DNA of 8,263 nucleotides from Acidobacteriaceae bacterium (GCA_027306745.1 DAHUZD010000303.1:1-8263); one strand, 5' to 3'. Shown: positions 1-6,085, counted from the first letter of the stretch. A program made the numbers and translations. Notes: a model not told the origin generated them from the letters alone.

Positions 1-447
1 ACTTCCCTTGGGAGCCAGCTTGATATATCCCTGCGGGAAGGCCCCATAAAAATCACTGATCGTGTCACGCGTGGTGAAAAACGGCGAACCCAGCGCGGGC
101 AGGTTGTATGCGCCGCCCTGCAGATAGAACTGCACCAGGCCGGTGGTCTTCTGCACAAAGACTTGCGCGTTGCTGATGTCGGCATTCTTGGTGTGGTCGC
201 TGGTCTTGTTGCTCTGCACGTAGGCAAAGCCGCTTAGGATGCCGGTGACTTGCAGCTTGCCGAACGGACCGGCGTCGATGGTTGCGGGCGCTGCCGTGCT
301 CAACGGGCCGGACATGGACGGCATCGACAGCGGTGCCGGTGGCGCGGGGGCCGCTGGGGCTGGCGCGGCGGCTGTCTGCGCCAGCAATGCCGGAGCAGCG
401 AGTAAGGATGCGAGCAAAATCGAGCGCTGAATCAATTGTGTATGCAA
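1..447 (-). CDS. Outer-membrane beta-barrel (porin-like) protein, N-terminal part
   Basis: Partial gene: 149 codons are visible and the 3' end lies beyond the left edge. I chose the TTG at 447-445 because GGAGGA (RC of 452-457) lies four bases upstream and a signal peptide follows at once. Residues 5-23 (LIQRSILLASLLAAPALLA) form a Sec signal peptide with cleavage near A23-Q24. Residues 25-39 are an Ala/Pro linker. From about residue 60, alternating hydrophobic/polar strands with aromatic ends begin (for example QVFVQKTTGLVQFYLQGGAY), typical of outer-membrane barrels. The style resembles acidobacterial barrel proteins (BBP2/OmpL-like), an assignment from memory of the family. It is divergent from the ammonium transporter gene, so a role as an outer-membrane pore for small nitrogenous solutes is plausible but inferred. 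The substrate is unknown. Confidence 0.75.
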   Translation of the reverse strand, partial: MHTQLIQRSILLASLLAAPALLAQTAAAPAPAAPAPPAPLSMPSMSGPLSTAAPATIDAGPFGKLQVTGILSGFAYVQSNKTSDHTKNADISNAQVFVQKTTGLVQFYLQGGAYNLPALGSPFFTTRDTISDFYGAFPQGYIKLAPKGS

Positions 448-848
448 TGGTTCCTCCAAATTTCCTGATGCCAAGCCTTCAGGTTGTTTTCCGGTTGCGT
501 TGGTTTTGCTTGTGCAATGCACGATGCGACGAAGTAAGCCAAGCGTATGACGAGTTGCTCCGCAGCGCCAATCAATAATTTTTATGGCGGCAATCTGGAT
601 GCAGACTTACAAATAATTAGTGGAGTCCCGGCCACGAAAACAGCGTGAAATCTTCTAGTTTTCTGCGTTTCCCATAGATTCCCGTTTTGAGTGTAGGCTG
701 GCTATTCAAATTTCCAATAGCCGCAATCAAAACTTTTCATAGCAAATTCTGGCCAACAATCCCTTCCTTCGCTTTGGCTATGAACTATTCTGATAGCGTC
801 TATAAAAAAATCCGCAGCACAACTTGGCGCTAAGAAGAGGAACTTTCC
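448..848. promoter_or_regulatory. Divergent intergenic region between barrel protein and ammonium transporter
   Basis: This 401-base gap is clearly more AT-rich than the flanking genes and holds no convincing ORF. It contains the LysR-type dyad cluster listed separately (700-806). A GTGCA-A-TGCAC near-palindrome lies at 512-522, 65 bases upstream of the barrel gene start. A small hairpin, CCTGA-N10-TCAGG (464-483), sits in that gene's leader just before its ribosome binding site. No unambiguous sigma-70 promoter is visible for the barrel gene. Confidence 0.6.
700..806 (+). promoter_or_regulatory. Cluster of LysR-type (T-N11-A) operator candidates upstream of the transporter
   Basis: A perfect dyad GGCTATT-N9-AATAGCC occupies 700-722. 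Written as GCTAT-N11-ATAGC, the same core recurs at 777-797 with both arms exact, and at 723-743 with one mismatch (GCAAT-N11-ATAGC). A lone left half CTAT lies at 800-803. Successive left arms are 22, 54 and 22 bases apart, so each pair is spaced about two helical turns. T-N11-A inside a dyad is the known LysR-family binding pattern. A TATAAA at 801-806 could be the -10 box of the transporter promoter, with the 776-798 site over its -35 region, where no good -35 hexamer exists. That would suit an activator-dependent promoter. The repeats are observed; the regulator and function are inferred. Confidence 0.5.
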
Positions 849-2162
849 TTGTTGGAGCACACATCTTCCATGCCGGATTCCCAAATGGCCCTTTGCCTGG
901 TCTGCATTCTGCTGATTCCCTTTGCGTGGGCGGGGCTAGCCATGCTGCAAACAGGTTTGAACCGTGCTCGCGGAGCTACACATGCGGCACTGGCTGCGTC
1001 CTATGCAGCCATGGTGGCGATGCTGGCCTATGTTCTGGTTGGATCGTCCGTACAAGGTACGTTTGGCAGCGCTGGCCACGTGCTGCACATTGCGGGCAGG
1101 GCTTGGAGTGTTGCTGGCGCTGGGCCGCTGCTGCTGCACGACTTCCCGTTCGCTTCCGCATCCGCATCGCTCACGGTGCTGTTTCTGCTCTTCGCCGTGG
1201 CGTTGGCGACGATCCCGGCCACCGCAGCGGGCGCGGAGCGCTGGCGGCTGGCACCCATGGCCATCTCGACGACAATCTTTGCTGGCCTGCTCTTGCCTCT
1301 CTTCAGCCATTGGGTTTGGGGCGGCGGATGGCTGGCGCAACTCGGCGTAAATTCCTCACTGGGCGCAGGCGTGCTCGACGCCTCTGGCTCTGGCTGCATC
1401 CAGGCCATGGCCGGTTTGTTCGCACTTTCGATTGCGTGGACGCTCGGCCCGCGCCTGAACAAATTCGACCCCGATGGCACGCCCAACGCCACACCGGGCC
1501 ACGATGCGCCTGCGGTGCTGCTAGGCTGCCTGCTTGCTTTGCCCGGATGGATGGGCTTGAACTGTGCTGGAGCCATTCTCTTTACCGGCGCGAACCTGGC
1601 GCAACTGGTGGCGGTGGTGGTGAACACTGCCCTCTGCGCCGCAGCAGGAATGCTGGCGGTACTGGCCATCACTCGCGTACGCTTTGGCCGTCCAGATGCT
1701 TCGCTCGGCGCCAACGGCTGCATCGGCGGCCTGGCAGCCAGCAGCGCGGTTGCTCCCTATCTGCATCCGGCCACGGCATGGCTGCTGGGCGCAACGGCAG
1801 GCGCGCTGGTACTGGTGTCCATTGGCTTTATCGAGAGAAAGCTGCGCGTGGACGACCCGGCAGCGGCCATCTCAGTACACGGAGTCGGCGGCCTGTGCGG
1901 ACTGCTGGCCGCGGGCCTCGTTGCGCATCCCCTCGATACGCCTGCCGTCGAACCCGGCCAAATGGCGGCACAACTGATTGCCGTCGCGGTGCTGCTCTGT
2001 CTGATGCTGCCATTGTCGTTGGGCGTAAATTGGCTGCTGCATCGCCTGCTGCCGCAGCGCGTGCCCCCCGAGGGCGAGCGCCACGGTATCGACCTATTTG
2101 AGTTGGGCTCAGGCGCATACCCGGAGTTTGCCACGCACCACGAAGACTTCATGCAGCGCTAA
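849..2162 (+). CDS. amt: Ammonium transporter (Amt/Mep/Rh family), divergent pore residues
   Basis: A 437-residue polytopic inner-membrane protein of the Amt family, which moves ammonium or ammonia into the cell. Family landmarks in order: the AMLQTGLNRARG segment at the first helix end (31-42), GAERWR (128-133), WGGGW (157-161), WMGLN (234-238), VNT (258-260), LRVDDP (332-337), VHGVGG (343-348), and a tail GIDLFELGSGAY (413-424) resembling the conserved cytoplasmic Amt tail. The motif that normally reads D-F-A-G-G-T-V-V-H is DASGSGCIQ (177-185), so the first pore histidine (E. coli AmtB H168) is Gln185. The second, H318, is retained as His344. The phenylalanine gate residue F215 aligns with Leu237. 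Trp157 (W148) is kept. The TTG start at 849 follows AGAGG (836-840) by eight bases; ATG 870 is an alternative that would remove seven residues. It ends five bases before the convergent gene. No P-II gene is adjacent. Confidence 0.88.
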   Translation: MLEHTSSMPDSQMALCLVCILLIPFAWAGLAMLQTGLNRARGATHAALAASYAAMVAMLAYVLVGSSVQGTFGSAGHVLHIAGRAWSVAGAGPLLLHDFPFASASASLTVLFLLFAVALATIPATAAGAERWRLAPMAISTTIFAGLLLPLFSHWVWGGGWLAQLGVNSSLGAGVLDASGSGCIQAMAGLFALSIAWTLGPRLNKFDPDGTPNATPGHDAPAVLLGCLLALPGWMGLNCAGAILFTGANLAQLVAVVVNTALCAAAGMLAVLAITRVRFGRPDASLGANGCIGGLAASSAVAPYLHPATAWLLGATAGALVLVSIGFIERKLRVDDPAAAISVHGVGGLCGLLAAGLVAHPLDTPAVEPGQMAAQLIAVAVLLCLMLPLSLGVNWLLHRLLPQRVPPEGERHGIDLFELGSGAYPEFATHHEDFMQR

Positions 2163-2167
2163 CTGCG

Positions 2168-2515
2168 TCAGTTCGCGCTGCGCGCCATCTCGGCCAGCGC
2201 GATCACCACGCCGCCAGCCACGATCAACGCTCCGCCCAGCACCACTGCGGCCGTCGGCCTTTGTCCAAAGCCGATCCAGGCAATCAACTGCGCGATAACA
2301 AAAAAGAAGACCACATACAGACCCAGCAGGCTGCCAAAGTTCCACGGCGGAGCGTTGACGAACCAGCCATAGGCAAACAGCACGCAGCCGCCGGCAAGAA
2401 ACAGCAATACACGCGCCACCGCGCCAGAACGCAGCCCCTGGCGGATGATCGCATCCCCGCCCGCTTCTAAAACGGCTGCAAAAATCAAAATTGCAATTGC
2501 ACTGCCACGGCTCAT
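2168..2515 (-). CDS. Small four-helix membrane protein, SMR/DMT-like
   Basis: A 115-residue, very hydrophobic protein with four predicted membrane segments (about 5-24, 34-52, 62-81 and 88-107). It resembles the small multidrug resistance fold. A membrane-embedded glutamate (Glu17 in VLEAGGDAI) sits where the essential SMR Glu14 lies, and FGQRPTAAVVLGGALIVAGGVVI (starting at residue 83) parallels the FGQ-type loop and last helix of EmrE-like proteins. The central loop NAPPWNFGSLLGLY (54-67) differs from classic SMR efflux pumps, so this may belong to a related uncharacterised DMT subfamily and its substrate cannot be named. The start is ATG 2515, with a weak GGGAGA about twelve bases upstream. 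It lies 86 bases downstream of the kinase gene on the same strand and could be co-transcribed. Its stop is five bases from the transporter stop, in tail-to-tail orientation. Confidence 0.65.
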   Translation of the reverse strand: MSRGSAIAILIFAAVLEAGGDAIIRQGLRSGAVARVLLFLAGGCVLFAYGWFVNAPPWNFGSLLGLYVVFFFVIAQLIAWIGFGQRPTAAVVLGGALIVAGGVVIALAEMARSAN

Positions 2516-2601
2516 CGTGCCTGGTTCTCCCTTGGTTGTCAGCCCAACGCGCGGTCGCAGTAGTCATGCTGCCGTCACGCCGCTGGAACTTCGATCAAAA
2601 T

Positions 2602-3573
2602 TTATTTCGCGTGGCGCGCCAGCAGAAACAGCAGCCCGAAGACCAGCACGGGAATCGCAGCCAGCATTAGATAAAACAGCACCTTGCCGTACCAGGGCGA
2701 GCGCTGCTCCTTCCAGTTGGTCAGCTCTTCGCGGTCAGCCACGCGCACCTGATCCTGATGGTTCAAATCCCAAATGAACGCGCCCGCGTCCTGGTAGCGG
2801 TCTTTGGGGTCGCGCTCCAGCGCGCGGTAAAGAATCTCCTGCAACTGCGGAGAAATGGATGGATCAATCTCCCGCGGCGGCACAGGATTGTTGATGAGCC
2901 GGCTGTTCATAATGGCAAAGGCATTCGGCCCGCGAAAGGGCACCGTGCCGGTCAGCATTTCGTACAGCATCACGCCGAGGGAGTACACATCGCTGCGTCC
3001 ATCGCCGCGCTTGTTTTTCACCTGCTCCGGCGAGATGTAGTCCGGCGTACCCATAACCTGTGAGAGCTTGCCAAAGGTCAGCCGCTTGGCACCCTCCAGG
3101 CTGGCGATGCCAAAGTAGATCAGCTTGATGCGGTCTTCGGCGTCCACCATGATGTTCTCTGGCTTCAGGTCGCGGTGCACCACGCCGTTGGCATGGATGT
3201 ATTCCAGCGCATCGGCAATGCGCAGGGCCAGTAGCACGGCGCGATGCTGCGGCATGGCTCCGGCATCCCGCACAATTTTGCGCAACAGCGTTCCCTCCAC
3301 CCACTCCATCACCATGTAAATCTGGCTGGCCTTTTCCTTGGGGTAAACCTTCATCACGCCGGGGTGGTCCAGCTTTCTGCCAATGTCGGCCTCGCGCTGG
3401 AAGCGGTCAAAGAAGACGGGATCGCACTCCATCTCCGGGTGCGGAATCTTCAACGCGACGACGGTGTTTGTGCGCAGATCGGTGGCGCGGAAGATGGAGG
3501 CCATCCCGCTGCGGGCCACCAGCGACTCAATGCGAAAGTGATCGAGTTGTCCGCCGGGATGCAGCGCCGTCAT
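2602..3573 (-). CDS. Membrane-anchored Ser/Thr protein kinase (Hanks type) with YFG in place of DFG
   Basis: A 323-residue bacterial Hanks-type kinase with an N-terminal cytosolic kinase domain (about 10-270), a juxtamembrane linker and one C-terminal membrane helix (297-318) ending LLARHAK. There is no periplasmic sensor domain. Visible elements are the ATP-site lysine K42 (VALK), the alpha-C glutamate E61 (FQREAD), the catalytic loop HRDLKPEN (133-140, D135), GTPDYISPEQ (175-184) and SDVYSLG (194-200). The glycine loop is degenerate (ARSGMASIF, 20-28). The metal-binding motif reads LIYFG (151-155), so the near-invariant Asp is Tyr153 (codon TAC, RC of 3115-3117). It may be a pseudokinase, an impaired kinase, or carry a sequence error. 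ATG 3573 was chosen over TTG 3642 because GAGGA lies four bases upstream and the family N-terminus begins soon after. The gene follows the PP2C phosphatase, the usual partner. Confidence 0.9.
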   Translation of the reverse strand: MTALHPGGQLDHFRIESLVARSGMASIFRATDLRTNTVVALKIPHPEMECDPVFFDRFQREADIGRKLDHPGVMKVYPKEKASQIYMVMEWVEGTLLRKIVRDAGAMPQHRAVLLALRIADALEYIHANGVVHRDLKPENIMVDAEDRIKLIYFGIASLEGAKRLTFGKLSQVMGTPDYISPEQVKNKRGDGRSDVYSLGVMLYEMLTGTVPFRGPNAFAIMNSRLINNPVPPREIDPSISPQLQEILYRALERDPKDRYQDAGAFIWDLNHQDQVRVADREELTNWKEQRSPWYGKVLFYLMLAAIPVLVFGLLFLLARHAK

Positions 3574-3701
3574 GCCGTCCTCTGTTCGTCCAGTGTCGCA
3601 CGCGGATGCAACCGGATCGGCAGGGTCCGTGCATCCCTGCAATTCTCACAGTTACTCTATAAGAAAAAAACCGGAAATTTATAAGAAAGCCATAAAGATT
3701 C
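3574..3701 (-). promoter_or_regulatory. Phosphatase-kinase intergenic region with leader hairpin and 22-bp-spaced repeat
   Basis: The 128-base gap ahead of the kinase contains an inverted repeat: GGATGCA (3604-3610) with TGCATCC (3630-3636), extended inward by CGGA (3613-3616) with TCCG (3626-3629). This makes an 11-bp stem with a 2-base bulge and a 9-base loop, 31 to 63 bases upstream of the kinase start. GCAGGG (3620-3625) can pair alternatively with CCCTGC (3635-3640). On the other side, TATAAGAAA occurs twice on the plus strand (3658-3666, 3680-3688), 22 bases apart; on the transcribed strand these read TTTCTTATA and could include -10 elements. A T7 tract (RC of 3664-3670) lacks a good stem, so I do not call a terminator. 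Confidence 0.4.
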
Positions 3702-4505
3702 TCAGCGGATTTTGTAGTGCCTGCCGCGAAACATACCCACGCGCTCCACACTGCGCACCTGCACCAACTGCACGCTGATGTTGTCGCTGCCATCCCGCTC
3801 CCGCGCCAGTGTGACCAGCTTGTGCGCCGCACCGGCCAGATCGCTGCCGTCGCCCACCACTCCGGCCATGTCCGCGCCGCTCACGGAGTGATGCAATCCA
3901 TCCGAGCAAAGCAGCAGCACGTCCCCGGCAAAGATTTGTAGCTCGCAGACATCGACCTGCACAAACATCTGGCTGCCCACGGCGCGGCTCAACACGTGCG
4001 AAGCCGCCTGCGGCGCGACGGCATCCTTGCCAGCGGCCAGCCCCATGCGCACATATTCGCCCGCGATCGTGTGGTCGCGCGTCAACGGCTCTGCCTGGCC
4101 TTTGCGGATCAGATAACAGCGAGAGTCGCCCACATGCGCGATCACCGCCTGATTGAAGCGCAGCGCACAGGCCACCACCGTCGTCGCCATCGATTTTCCG
4201 CCAGCACCCAGGCTCATTGCCTCTTCGTAAATCTTCAGATTCACCACCTGCACCAGACGTGGCAGCACGGCACTCAGCGGCTCAGAGCGCTTCTGGCTTT
4301 GGAAGTCCGCAGTGATGCCCGCAACCGCCAGGGCCGAGGCCACCTCACCGCGGTCGTGGCCGCCCACGCCATCGGCCAATACAAAGAGCCAGCCCTGCCG
4401 CCGCGCCTCCTCTGGCGATTGCGGCAACACGCAGCCCAATGCGTCCTCATTGTGATCCCGCACCCGACCGGGATCCGTAAGCTGCGCGTGTGCGACATCC
4501 AGCAT
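3702..4505 (-). CDS. PP2C-type (PPM/Stp family) Ser/Thr protein phosphatase
   Basis: A 267-residue metal-dependent protein phosphatase, probably cytosolic, expected to reverse Ser/Thr phosphorylation and to be the partner of the adjacent kinase. All diagnostic PP2C motifs are intact: GRVRDHNEDA (13-22), VLADGVGGH (42-50, metal Asp45/Gly46), GGKSMATTVVA (102-112), AHVGDSRCYL (123-132), LTRDHT (141-146), LLCSDGLHHSV (198-208, metal Asp202) and RDGSDNIS (237-244, metal Asp241). There is no membrane segment, consistent with the compact single-domain Stp form (about 240-270 residues). I chose ATG 4505 because the family N-terminus starts there and AAGGAA lies eleven bases upstream. Longer in-frame starts as far as 4604 would add low-complexity sequence lying over the upstream terminator hairpin. 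The GS terminator upstream suggests a separate transcription unit. Confidence 0.9.
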   Translation of the reverse strand: MLDVAHAQLTDPGRVRDHNEDALGCVLPQSPEEARRQGWLFVLADGVGGHDRGEVASALAVAGITADFQSQKRSEPLSAVLPRLVQVVNLKIYEEAMSLGAGGKSMATTVVACALRFNQAVIAHVGDSRCYLIRKGQAEPLTRDHTIAGEYVRMGLAAGKDAVAPQAASHVLSRAVGSQMFVQVDVCELQIFAGDVLLLCSDGLHHSVSGADMAGVVGDGSDLAGAAHKLVTLARERDGSDNISVQLVQVRSVERVGMFRGRHYKIR

Positions 4506-4539
4506 GGATTGGCGATTCCTTATTTTGGAAAATTCTCCG

Positions 4540-4555
4540 GCCGCTGCACCGCGGC
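4540..4555 (-). repeat. Small inverted repeat in phosphatase leader
   Basis: GCCGC (4540-4544) and GCGGC (4551-4555) flank a six-base spacer, forming a short GC-rich hairpin between the glutamine synthetase terminator and the phosphatase ribosome binding site. Its function is unknown, and a dyad of this size can occur by chance. Confidence 0.25.
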
Positions 4556-4562
4556 AGGATGC

Positions 4563-4617
4563 AACAAAACTGGGAACCCATCGGCTCCGCGCAAGGCGAA
4601 GCATTCGGGTTCCCAGT
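4563..4617 (-). terminator. Intrinsic terminator after glutamine synthetase
   Basis: CTGGGAACCC (4570-4579) and GGGTTCCCAG (4608-4617) are a perfect 10-bp inverted repeat. The 28 bases between them can themselves fold (CTCCGC against GGCGAAG). On the minus strand the stem is followed directly by TTTTGTTG, a U-rich tract, so it works in the direction of glutamine synthetase transcription. The plus-strand side has no T run. This would largely separate the synthetase from the downstream phosphatase and kinase. Confidence 0.75.
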
Positions 4618-4629
4618 GATTACTGTCAG

Positions 4630-4645
4630 CGCCGGTGCACCGGCG
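4630..4645 (-). repeat. Perfect 16-bp palindrome just after glutamine synthetase stop
   Basis: CGCCGGTGCACCGGCG is identical to its reverse complement. As RNA it folds into a six-bp GC stem with a TGCA tetraloop, starting nine bases after the synthetase stop codon and 12 bases before the terminator stem. It could block 3'-5' decay of the mRNA or be a protein-binding site. The palindrome is observed; the role is inferred. Confidence 0.6.
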
Positions 4646-4654
4646 ATTCTCTGG

Positions 4655-6085
4655 TTAGAACTTGTTCCAGAGGTACTGGTTGTACACGTCGTGGTGGAAC
4701 TGACTCTCCGCCGGCTTGACGAAGGTTCCCAACAGACGCGCGCAGCGATCGGCCGAGGCCTGCTTCAGATCCGCATAGCGGCCCTTGACGTCGCCGCCGA
4801 GCAGCTTGGTCGTCCAGCCTGCGCCACGGAAATCTTCCAGCGCCGTGTAGATGTTGTCGGGCAAGTAGCGCTCGGCCTGACGCAAATTCTTGGCTTTGGA
4901 CAACTCGCCCTGCAGTCCGGTCTTGAAGACCGAGTAGAGCACCATGTAGGGGTTGGCATCCGGGCCGACGGAACGCACTTCCACGCGCGAGCTTTTTTCG
5001 TTGCCGATGGGAATGCGGATCATCGAGCCACGATCGACGGCAGAGGCCTTGATCTGGTTCGGCGCTTCAAAGTGCGGATCCAAGCGGCGATAGGCGTTGA
5101 CGCTGGCATTCAACAGCAGGCAGATGTCGTTGCCATGCGTCAGAATGCGATCGACAAAGCTCCACGCCAGCTTGCTGATCTTTTCTTCGCCCTGCGGATC
5201 CCAGAACAGGTTCTTGCCGCCCTTGCTGATGGAGACGTTGGTGTGCATGCCGCTGCCGTTGACACCGACCACCGGCTTGGGCAGGAAGGAGGCCGTCAGG
5301 CCCATGTTCGTCGCCACCTGGCGGCAGATCAGCTTGTAAAGCTGAATCTGGTCGGCAGCCGCAACCACTTCGCCGTAACCGTAGTTGATCTCAAACTGCG
5401 AGGGTGCCACCTCTGGGTGATCCTTTTCAGTCTCGAAGCCCATGGCGCGCTGCACTTCTGCAGTGGTGTCGATAAAGCTGCGCAGTGGGTCGCCCGGCAG
5501 CGAGTGGTAGTAGCCGCCCGTATTGACATATTCAAAGCGGCCCGTATCGGGATAGGTGCGCTCGGCATCGATGCCTTCAAACAGGAAACCTTCAATTTCG
5601 TTGGCCGCGTTCAGCGTGTAGCCATCCTGCTTGTACATCTTCTCGGCAAAGGTCTTCAGCAAGCCGCGCACATCGGCGCTGTACGGCGTGCCGTTCTTGT
5701 CGATGATCTCGCCAAAGACCATCACCTTGCCCGTACCGAAGATGTCGGCAGGCGTCCAATAGAAAGCGCTCCAGTCAATGCCCAAACGCAAATCGCTCTC
5801 TCGCTGCGCGGTAAAGCCGCGGATCGAGGAGCCGTCGAAGGTCAGGTTGTCATAGCTCTTGACTAGGAATTTCTTGTCATAGTCGAGCATGTGCAGACGG
5901 CCTTCGAGATCGCTGAAGAGAACGGTGACGGCCTTGATGCTCTTTTCGTCCGTCAAATACTTCAGACGCTTCTCCTGAATTTTGTGGGCGGCCACGCGGT
6001 TCTTGCGTTCCGTCTTGGCTTCCAGGTTCAGCTCTTCCAGCTCTTCATAGGACAGGGTTAGGAAATTGCGCAGTTCGTTGGACAT
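4655..6085 (-). CDS. glnA: Type I glutamine synthetase, subtype lacking the adenylylation tyrosine motif
   Basis: A 476-residue glutamine synthetase (glutamate + NH3 + ATP to glutamine), cytosolic, expected as a dodecamer. Motifs: LTFDGSSIRGF (81-91, catalytic Asp84), ESDLRL (96-101), metal glutamates in NEIEGFLF (162-169), HPEVAPSQFEIN (223-234, E225 and E232), KPVVGVNGSGMHTN (270-283, His281 for ATP/metal), IRIP (356-359) and RVEVRSVGPDANPY (367-380). Two oddities stand out. Residues 13-44 form an extra charged helix (EELEELNLEAKTERKNR and onward) before the usual beta-grasp domain. The C-terminal third (400-476) departs from the E. coli pattern: the region where NLY with Tyr397 is expected reads NLRQAERYLPDNIY, and the end reads HHDVYNQYLWNKF. 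Classical adenylylation is therefore unlikely. ATG 6085 has AGGAG five bases upstream. The gene is divergent from the LysR regulator and followed by its own terminator. Confidence 0.95.
   Translation of the reverse strand: MSNELRNFLTLSYEELEELNLEAKTERKNRVAAHKIQEKRLKYLTDEKSIKAVTVLFSDLEGRLHMLDYDKKFLVKSYDNLTFDGSSIRGFTAQRESDLRLGIDWSAFYWTPADIFGTGKVMVFGEIIDKNGTPYSADVRGLLKTFAEKMYKQDGYTLNAANEIEGFLFEGIDAERTYPDTGRFEYVNTGGYYHSLPGDPLRSFIDTTAEVQRAMGFETEKDHPEVAPSQFEINYGYGEVVAAADQIQLYKLICRQVATNMGLTASFLPKPVVGVNGSGMHTNVSISKGGKNLFWDPQGEEKISKLAWSFVDRILTHGNDICLLLNASVNAYRRLDPHFEAPNQIKASAVDRGSMIRIPIGNEKSSRVEVRSVGPDANPYMVLYSVFKTGLQGELSKAKNLRQAERYLPDNIYTALEDFRGAGWTTKLLGGDVKGRYADLKQASADRCARLLGTFVKPAESQFHHDVYNQYLWNKF

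Noticed and set aside
239..578. Two plus-strand frames opposite the barrel protein gene
   Set aside because: Antisense to a signal-peptide-bearing frame with a good ribosome binding site; low-complexity Ala/Gly translation.
588..603. GGCA-N7-TGCA on the plus strand resembling a sigma-54 promoter for amt
   Set aside because: The spacing is right, but it would give a start about 235 bases before the gene and place the LysR-type sites inside the transcript. GG-N10-GC is common by chance.
824..2101. 425-codon open frame on the plus strand overlapping amt
   Set aside because: Its translation is Arg/Trp/Cys-rich with no membrane pattern. It is a shifted-frame shadow of the transporter.
2109..2567. 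152-codon minus-strand frame overlapping the SMR-like gene
   Set aside because: Competes with the 115-residue frame, which shows four clean membrane helices and the SMR-type glutamate. This frame is Arg/Cys-rich.
3660..3701. Intrinsic terminator after the phosphatase at the T7 tract
   Set aside because: The preceding bases form no GC-rich stem on the minus strand.
4490..5866. 458-codon open frame on the plus strand
   Set aside because: It is antisense to glutamine synthetase, whose motifs are unmistakable. The frame is open because of GC-biased third positions and its translation matches no family I recognise.
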